From positions 1 through 9,323 of the forward strand of contig JAQXFT010000148.1 in the NCBI GenBank assembly GCA_029005335.1: a DNA stretch of 9,323 bases, in the 5' to 3' direction. The notes under the pieces were generated by a model, which worked only from the letters and a program-made list of their open reading frames with translations, made no database searches and had not been told where the DNA came from. The translations under genes were made by a program, and so were the position numbers. The stretch comes from Oscillospiraceae bacterium. Lineage in GTDB: Bacteria > Bacillota > Clostridia > Oscillospirales > Ruminococcaceae. Shown here in pieces: positions 6,868-9,323 of the stretch. Within the stretch, counting starts at the first letter, position 1. Every line of letters begins with the position of its first letter.

Positions 6868-7617
6868 TCAGTCTGTTTCTGCTGCACTTGCGATATAAAT
6901 CATAGTGAGCATAACGAAAATGAATGCCTGCATAAATCCTGAAAACAGGTCAAAATAAGCCGACAGAACCGCTGGAATACCAATACTGAAAAGCGGGAAC
7001 GGCAGTCCGATTGCAGAGGATACACCGGTAAGTGCGAAATAAATCAGGCTTGATATAATCATACCGCCTGCGACGTTTCCGAAATGACGGAAGCCCATGG
7101 ATATAGGTGTTGAAACTTCACTTACAATATTCATGGGAAGCATAACAGGGAACGGAGAACAGAAGCTTTTAAGGTAACCTAAAAAGCCGTTGGTTCTGAT
7201 TTTGGTATACTGAATCATTATAAAAGTAACCAGAGCCCAGCTGAATGTAACATTGAAATCACCTGTCATAGGTCTCAGACCGAAAAGGCTGAGAAAGCTT
7301 CCGCATATTGAGAAAATAAAGATTGTAGCGACATAGGGCGTAAGGCTTCTGAACTTTTTTCCCATAGTATCGTCAAGCAGGTTGTGGAAGGTATTTACAA
7401 TCCATTCCGCAACAATCTGACGCTTTTTAGTCGGAACTTTTTCCATATGTGCTGTCATGAATCTGAATACGCATGCAAGAACAGCAATAAGAACCCAGCC
7501 CAGAACTATGGTTTCAGTGATATTGATTGTTACTCCGAAAACTTCAAAGCTCGTCAGGACTCCGGGACCTTTAACGTCTATTTCCGTAGTTCCCCTGAAA
7601 AAATCAGAAATTTTCAA
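6868..7617 (-). CDS. atpB: F-type ATP synthase a subunit (TTG start)
   Basis: Subunit a is the stator membrane protein with the two half-channels that deliver ions to the c-ring. The protein is 249 aa with five or six hydrophobic segments (about 33-55, 93-113, 122-140, 155-170, 180-200 and 212-245). The essential arginine is R177 in ISMGFRHFGN, the family's helix-4/5 signature, and the last helix has the usual FMQAFIFVMLTMIYI pattern. The likely initiation codon is TTG (7615-7617), since no in-frame ATG or GTG lies nearby upstream, and the first internal ATG would remove helix 1. AAAGGAGG (7629-7636) is 11 nt from the TTG, rather far. A nearer ATG (7623-7625) is out of frame and stops after three codons. 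The gene starts 4 nt after the atpI stop. Confidence 0.95.
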   Translation of the reverse strand: MKISDFFRGTTEIDVKGPGVLTSFEVFGVTINITETIVLGWVLIAVLACVFRFMTAHMEKVPTKKRQIVAEWIVNTFHNLLDDTMGKKFRSLTPYVATIFIFSICGSFLSLFGLRPMTGDFNVTFSWALVTFIMIQYTKIRTNGFLGYLKSFCSPFPVMLPMNIVSEVSTPISMGFRHFGNVAGGMIISSLIYFALTGVSSAIGLPFPLFSIGIPAVLSAYFDLFSGFMQAFIFVMLTMIYIASAAETD

Positions 7618-7636
7618 AAAATCATTTACCTCCTTT
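7614..7636 (-). promoter_or_regulatory. atpB initiation region: ATGA overlap, 3-codon minigene, TTG start
   Basis: On the minus strand AAAGGAGG (7629-7636), encoded by the last codons of atpI, is followed by ATG (7623-7625) that overlaps the atpI TGA (7622-7624) as ATGA. This ATG reads two more codons (ATT, TTT) and stops at TGA (7614-7616), which overlaps the atpB TTG (7615-7617) as TTGA. The ribosome site is 3 nt from the ATG and 11 nt from the TTG, neither ideal. Confidence 0.6.
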
Positions 7637-7996
7637 AACTATAGAGTGCAAAGTGTAAATCACTTTGGGGTAAAAAAGCGGAAGAACAGCTCCGACTGTA
7701 TTAATCCAATCAAACCGGAATGAAATTACTACTGCAGTGCAAGCAATCAGAGACCGCAGAAGATAGCCTCCCATCATAGGATTTTTTCCCCTTCCGCCGG
7801 AAGCTGCAATTCTGGAAACCGACCTGTTCAGAAGCCAGAGATTTACAAAAAGTGCTGTATTTCCGACAGCGAGACCTGTGAGAAAGCATATGTTTATACC
7901 TATAAATAATACAGATATTCCATAAGCTATAAGGTCAAGGGACAACGACCAGAGCAGAATAAATTTCAGTTCACGTTTAAAATTAAAGCTGTTCAT
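7622..7996 (-). CDS. atpI: ATP synthase protein I (AtpI), c-ring assembly factor
   Basis: AtpI-family proteins (ATP-synt_I) are small membrane proteins encoded first in atp operons. Studies in other bacteria link them to c-ring assembly or stability, including in Na+ enzymes, and they are usually not part of the final complex. This protein is 124 aa with four hydrophobic segments (about 10-30, 32-56, 72-90 and 94-112). A loop rich in Gly and Arg precedes GGYLLRSLIA, whose arginine is typical of the family. An ATG at 8044 would add 16 residues, but it overlaps a promoter -10 box and has no good ribosome site. The ATG at 7996 has AGGT 7 nt upstream and begins just before the first membrane segment, so it is preferred. 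Sequence conservation is low; position directly before atpB is strong support. Confidence 0.85.
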   Translation of the reverse strand: MNSFNFKRELKFILLWSLSLDLIAYGISVLFIGINICFLTGLAVGNTALFVNLWLLNRSVSRIAASGGRGKNPMMGGYLLRSLIACTAVVISFRFDWINTVGAVLPLFYPKVIYTLHSIVKGGK

Positions 7997-8042
7997 ATTT
8001 TTTACCTGTTCAATAAAATTATCCTCATGATTTACAGAATAC

Positions 8043-8051
8043 ATTATAGCA
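8043..8051 (-). promoter_or_regulatory. Extended -10 promoter element just upstream of atpI
   Basis: The minus strand reads TGCTATAAT, a perfect extended -10 (TGnTATAAT). No good -35 is seen; the hexamer at 17-nt spacing is TTTCCT. Transcription would start near 8036, which excludes the ATG at 8044 for this transcript and gives a leader of about 40 nt to the ATG at 7996. It is a good candidate for the proximal atp promoter. Confidence 0.55.
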
Positions 8052-8058
8052 CAGCCAC

Positions 8059-8081
8059 CGGAAAAAGGAAATATTTTTCCG
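8059..8081. repeat. Perfect 8-bp inverted repeat upstream of the atpI -10
   Basis: CGGAAAAA (8059-8066) and TTTTTCCG (8074-8081) are exact inverted copies around a 7-bp centre. No U-run follows on either strand, so it is unlikely to be a terminator. It covers the position of a -35 for the extended -10 promoter at 8043-8051, so it could be an operator, or an RNA hairpin in a transcript from the distal promoter. Confidence 0.5.
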
Positions 8082-8150
8082 CAAAAATTATTTTTTAAAT
8101 ATTTCCTGATGATGAAATCTTTTTTTATAAAGAAAAAATCCGGATAAAAT

Positions 8151-8189
8151 TTAAGATTATTTCAAGAATAATTTAAGATTATTTTAAGG
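8151..8189. promoter_or_regulatory. Four tandem TTAAGA-type hexamers at 11-bp spacing, possible response-regulator box
   Basis: The hexamers are TTAAGA (8151), TCAAGA (8162), TTAAGA (8173) and TTAAGG (8184), each exactly 11 bp after the last. At larger scale this is a 22-bp-period repeat: 8148-8166 and 8170-8188 match at 18 of 19 positions. Direct repeats with an 11-bp period are the established site type of PhoB/OmpR-family response regulators, for example the Gram-positive Pho box TTAACA-N5. The box overlaps where a -35 would lie for the TATAAT at 8199-8204, as in activator-dependent promoters. The cognate regulator is not in this window, and the assignment is inference from spacing. Confidence 0.5.
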
Positions 8190-8198
8190 CTTGCATAA

Positions 8199-8204
8199 TA
8201 TAAT
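8199..8204 (+). promoter_or_regulatory. Candidate -10 box for the plus-strand gene
   Basis: TATAAT matches the -10 consensus exactly. The hexamer at 17-bp spacing (8176-8181) is not a -35 consensus, but it falls within the 11-bp repeat box, so an activator could replace -35 contacts. The resulting leader would be about 150 nt. A second, weaker option is TTGGAA (8225-8230) with TATATT (8249-8254) at 18-bp spacing. Confidence 0.4.
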
Positions 8205-8251
8205 CTGAAGCATAGGGTAAACGATTGGAATATTAATACAATCATATTTAT

Positions 8252-8279
8252 ATTATAACCCGATTTCAGAAAAAGTCAA
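8252..8279 (-). promoter_or_regulatory. Sigma-A-type promoter reading toward the atp operon
   Basis: On the minus strand TTGACT (8274-8279, five of six consensus) and TATAAT (8252-8257, six of six) are 16 nt apart. Transcription would start near 8245 and run to atpI with a leader of about 250 nt, crossing the repeat box and the 8059-8081 hairpin. This makes it a distal atp promoter candidate; an unrecognised small RNA is another possibility. Confidence 0.55.
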
Positions 8280-8281
8280 GT

Positions 8282-8319
8282 ATCTGCATAAAGAAAAAAA
8301 CAGTCAGAATCATGCAGAT
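8282..8319 (+). repeat. 8-bp inverted repeat in the leader of the plus-strand gene
   Basis: ATCTGCAT (8282-8289) and ATGCAGAT (8312-8319) are perfect inverted copies around a 22-nt A-rich loop. In the mRNA this would be a leader hairpin about 27 nt before the ribosome site. No U-run follows on the plus strand, so it is not a terminator in that direction. It may stabilise the transcript or be a chance repeat. Confidence 0.35.
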
Positions 8320-8360
8320 GCACAAATTTTAAAAAAAAAAGTAAAAAGGAGTTTTTTATC

Positions 8361-9323
8361 ATGAAAAAATTAACAGCCGTTCTCACATCAGTATTCATGC
8401 TTACAGCTTCAATGCCGGTAGTGCCTTTAAACTATGCTTCAGCAGCAGATACTTCCACAACAGAGGAGGTAACAGAAACATATACAATTACTCTTTCAGA
8501 TTCAGGAATAACAACTACTGCCGGAGCAGATATTGCTTCTGTCAGCGACAATGTAATAACAATCACTCAGCCGGGCATATTTGAAGTATCAGGCGAGATG
8601 TCAGAAGGTCAGATAGTTGTAAATGTTGACAAAACATCATATCCTGACGGCGTCGTTGAGCTTGACCTTGTCGGAGTAAATCTTTCAAATACATCAGATT
8701 CCCCTATCTATGTGGCATCAATCGGAGACGAATGTCAGATAGTTGCAAAAAAAGGCTATGAAAATACCATTTCAGACGGTACAAGCTATACAAATGCTGA
8801 CGGAAAAATGGGGGCAATATATTCCTGCGATGACCTTAAAATAAAAGGTTCGGGAACTCTCACTGTAAACGGAAACTGCGAGGACGGTATCGTATCTAAA
8901 AACGACCTCAAAATATACAATGGTACTGTTATAGTAAATGCTGTTGATGATGCCATAAGAGGAAAGGACAGCGTTACAATCGGTGATGCAAAGGATACAG
9001 CATTTGACAAGCTCAACATTACTGTAAAATCAACGAGCGGTGACGGATTCAAATCAACTGAAACAGATACAACCACTGGAAAAGGCTACATCACAGTAAA
9101 CGGCGGAACTCTTGATATAACTGCATATTCAGACGGTTTCCACGCATCACAGCTCCTTAACATAAACGGAGGAGATATAAACATTGAAACAACTTGTCCT
9201 GCAAATTCATCATCAGGCGGTAATACCGGCTGGGGCGGTGGCGGATTCCCCGGCGGTTCAACTTCAACAAGTACTGATATAAGTGCAAAGGGTCTCAAAG
9301 CCGGCTGTACTGATGATACTACA
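8361..9323 (+). CDS. Secreted Cthe_2159-type carbohydrate-binding domain protein (3' truncated by the window)
   Basis: The frame is open from ATG 8361 to the window end (321 codons, no stop). AAGGAG (8346-8351) lies 9 nt upstream. Residues 1-28 are a signal peptide: KK, a hydrophobic core, and an ASA-A cleavage site near 28/29. From about residue 40 the sequence resembles the carbohydrate-binding family of Clostridium thermocellum Cthe_2159, a beta-helical polysaccharide binder. Repeating beta-strand turns include AIYSCDDLKIKGSGTLTVN (about 152-170), DGIVSKNDLKIYNGTVIV (about 175-192), DDAIRGKDSV (196-205) and GYITVNGGTLDITAYSDGFH (242-261). A flexible Ser/Gly-rich loop (about 283-305, with WGGGGFPGG) interrupts the repeats, as often seen in this family. 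A role in binding plant or other polysaccharide outside the cell is inferred; the family also occurs in non-cellulolytic Firmicutes. The C-terminus, where a dockerin or wall anchor would be, is not visible. Confidence 0.85.
   Translation, partial: MKKLTAVLTSVFMLTASMPVVPLNYASAADTSTTEEVTETYTITLSDSGITTTAGADIASVSDNVITITQPGIFEVSGEMSEGQIVVNVDKTSYPDGVVELDLVGVNLSNTSDSPIYVASIGDECQIVAKKGYENTISDGTSYTNADGKMGAIYSCDDLKIKGSGTLTVNGNCEDGIVSKNDLKIYNGTVIVNAVDDAIRGKDSVTIGDAKDTAFDKLNITVKSTSGDGFKSTETDTTTGKGYITVNGGTLDITAYSDGFHASQLLNINGGDINIETTCPANSSSGGNTGWGGGGFPGGSTSTSTDISAKGLKAGCTDDTT

Larger units (their letters stand above)
8045..8360. other. Divergent intergenic control region between atpI and the carbohydrate-binding gene
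   Basis: This stretch of 316 bases (364 from the preferred atpI start) holds no convincing gene. Contents from left to right are: the extended -10 for atpI (8043-8051), an inverted repeat (8059-8081), AT-rich sequence (8082-8150), four 11-bp-phased hexamers (8151-8189), a plus-strand TATAAT (8199-8204), a minus-strand promoter (8252-8279), an 8-bp inverted repeat in the plus-strand leader (8282-8319), a poly-A run (8331-8340), and the ribosome site of the plus-strand gene (8346-8351). Confidence 0.75.

Noticed and set aside
6840..6887. Longer atpE start at 6887
   Set aside because: The extra 16 residues are polar, overlap atpB and lack a ribosome site; the ATG at 6839 has GGAGGT at ideal spacing and fits the family's N-terminus.
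7997..8044. ATG at 8044 as the atpI start
   Set aside because: It overlaps a TATAAT box, so the proximal transcript would not contain it, and no good ribosome site precedes it.
8331..8340. Run of ten A residues as a sign of a mobile element or tail
   Set aside because: It directly precedes a normal AAGGAG ribosome site and no target-site duplication or terminal repeats are visible; A-rich leaders are common in AT-rich Firmicutes.
8786..9298. Minus-strand open frames at the right end
   Set aside because: They are antisense to the secreted carbohydrate-binding protein, have proline-rich low-complexity translations and no ribosome sites.
1..9323. CRISPR arrays, tRNA or rRNA genes, insertion sequences
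   Set aside because: No repeat-spacer pattern, no cloverleaf-like segment, no transposase and no long terminal inverted repeats were seen on reading both strands.

Overview
The window reads as a chromosomal segment of an anaerobic, moderately AT-rich Gram-positive bacterium of the Clostridia. Ruminococcus or a close relative is my best guess, from the atp gene order, the strong AGGAGG-type ribosome sites and a secreted Cthe_2159-type carbohydrate-binding protein. This is inference; no rRNA or other taxonomic marker is present. Most of the window is a complete F-type ATP synthase operon on the minus strand, flanked by a LysR-type regulator gene and by the start of a secreted-protein gene on the plus strand.

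Layout: 1-258 has no gene and holds TA-rich tracts and a 12-bp hairpin that may end the LysR transcript. 259-1182 (minus) is a LysR-family regulator with its own consensus promoter (1220-1248). 1253-1287 is the intrinsic terminator of the atp operon. 1297-7996 (minus) is the operon, transcribed atpI-atpB-atpE-atpF-atpH-atpA-atpG-atpD-atpC, with gaps of at most 28 nt and two small overlaps. 8045-8360 is a divergent control region with minus-strand promoter candidates for atp, a plus-strand promoter candidate, and four hexamers spaced exactly 11 bp apart that resemble a PhoB/OmpR-family box. 8361 to the window end (plus) is a secreted carbohydrate-binding protein, cut off by the window edge.

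The operon encodes the Fo sector (a, b, c), the F1 sector (alpha3, beta3, gamma, delta, epsilon) and the AtpI assembly factor. The c subunit carries the full set of sodium ligands plus a second glutamate, so a Na+-coupled enzyme with a two-carboxylate rotor is predicted. Three genes (atpB, atpF, atpA) start with TTG. In atpB and atpF an out-of-frame ATG minigene stops exactly across the TTG start.

I see no clearly new multi-gene system. The points most worth a second look are the rotor-ring ion site, the TTG/minigene start architecture, and the 11-bp-phased repeat box between atp and the carbohydrate-binding gene.
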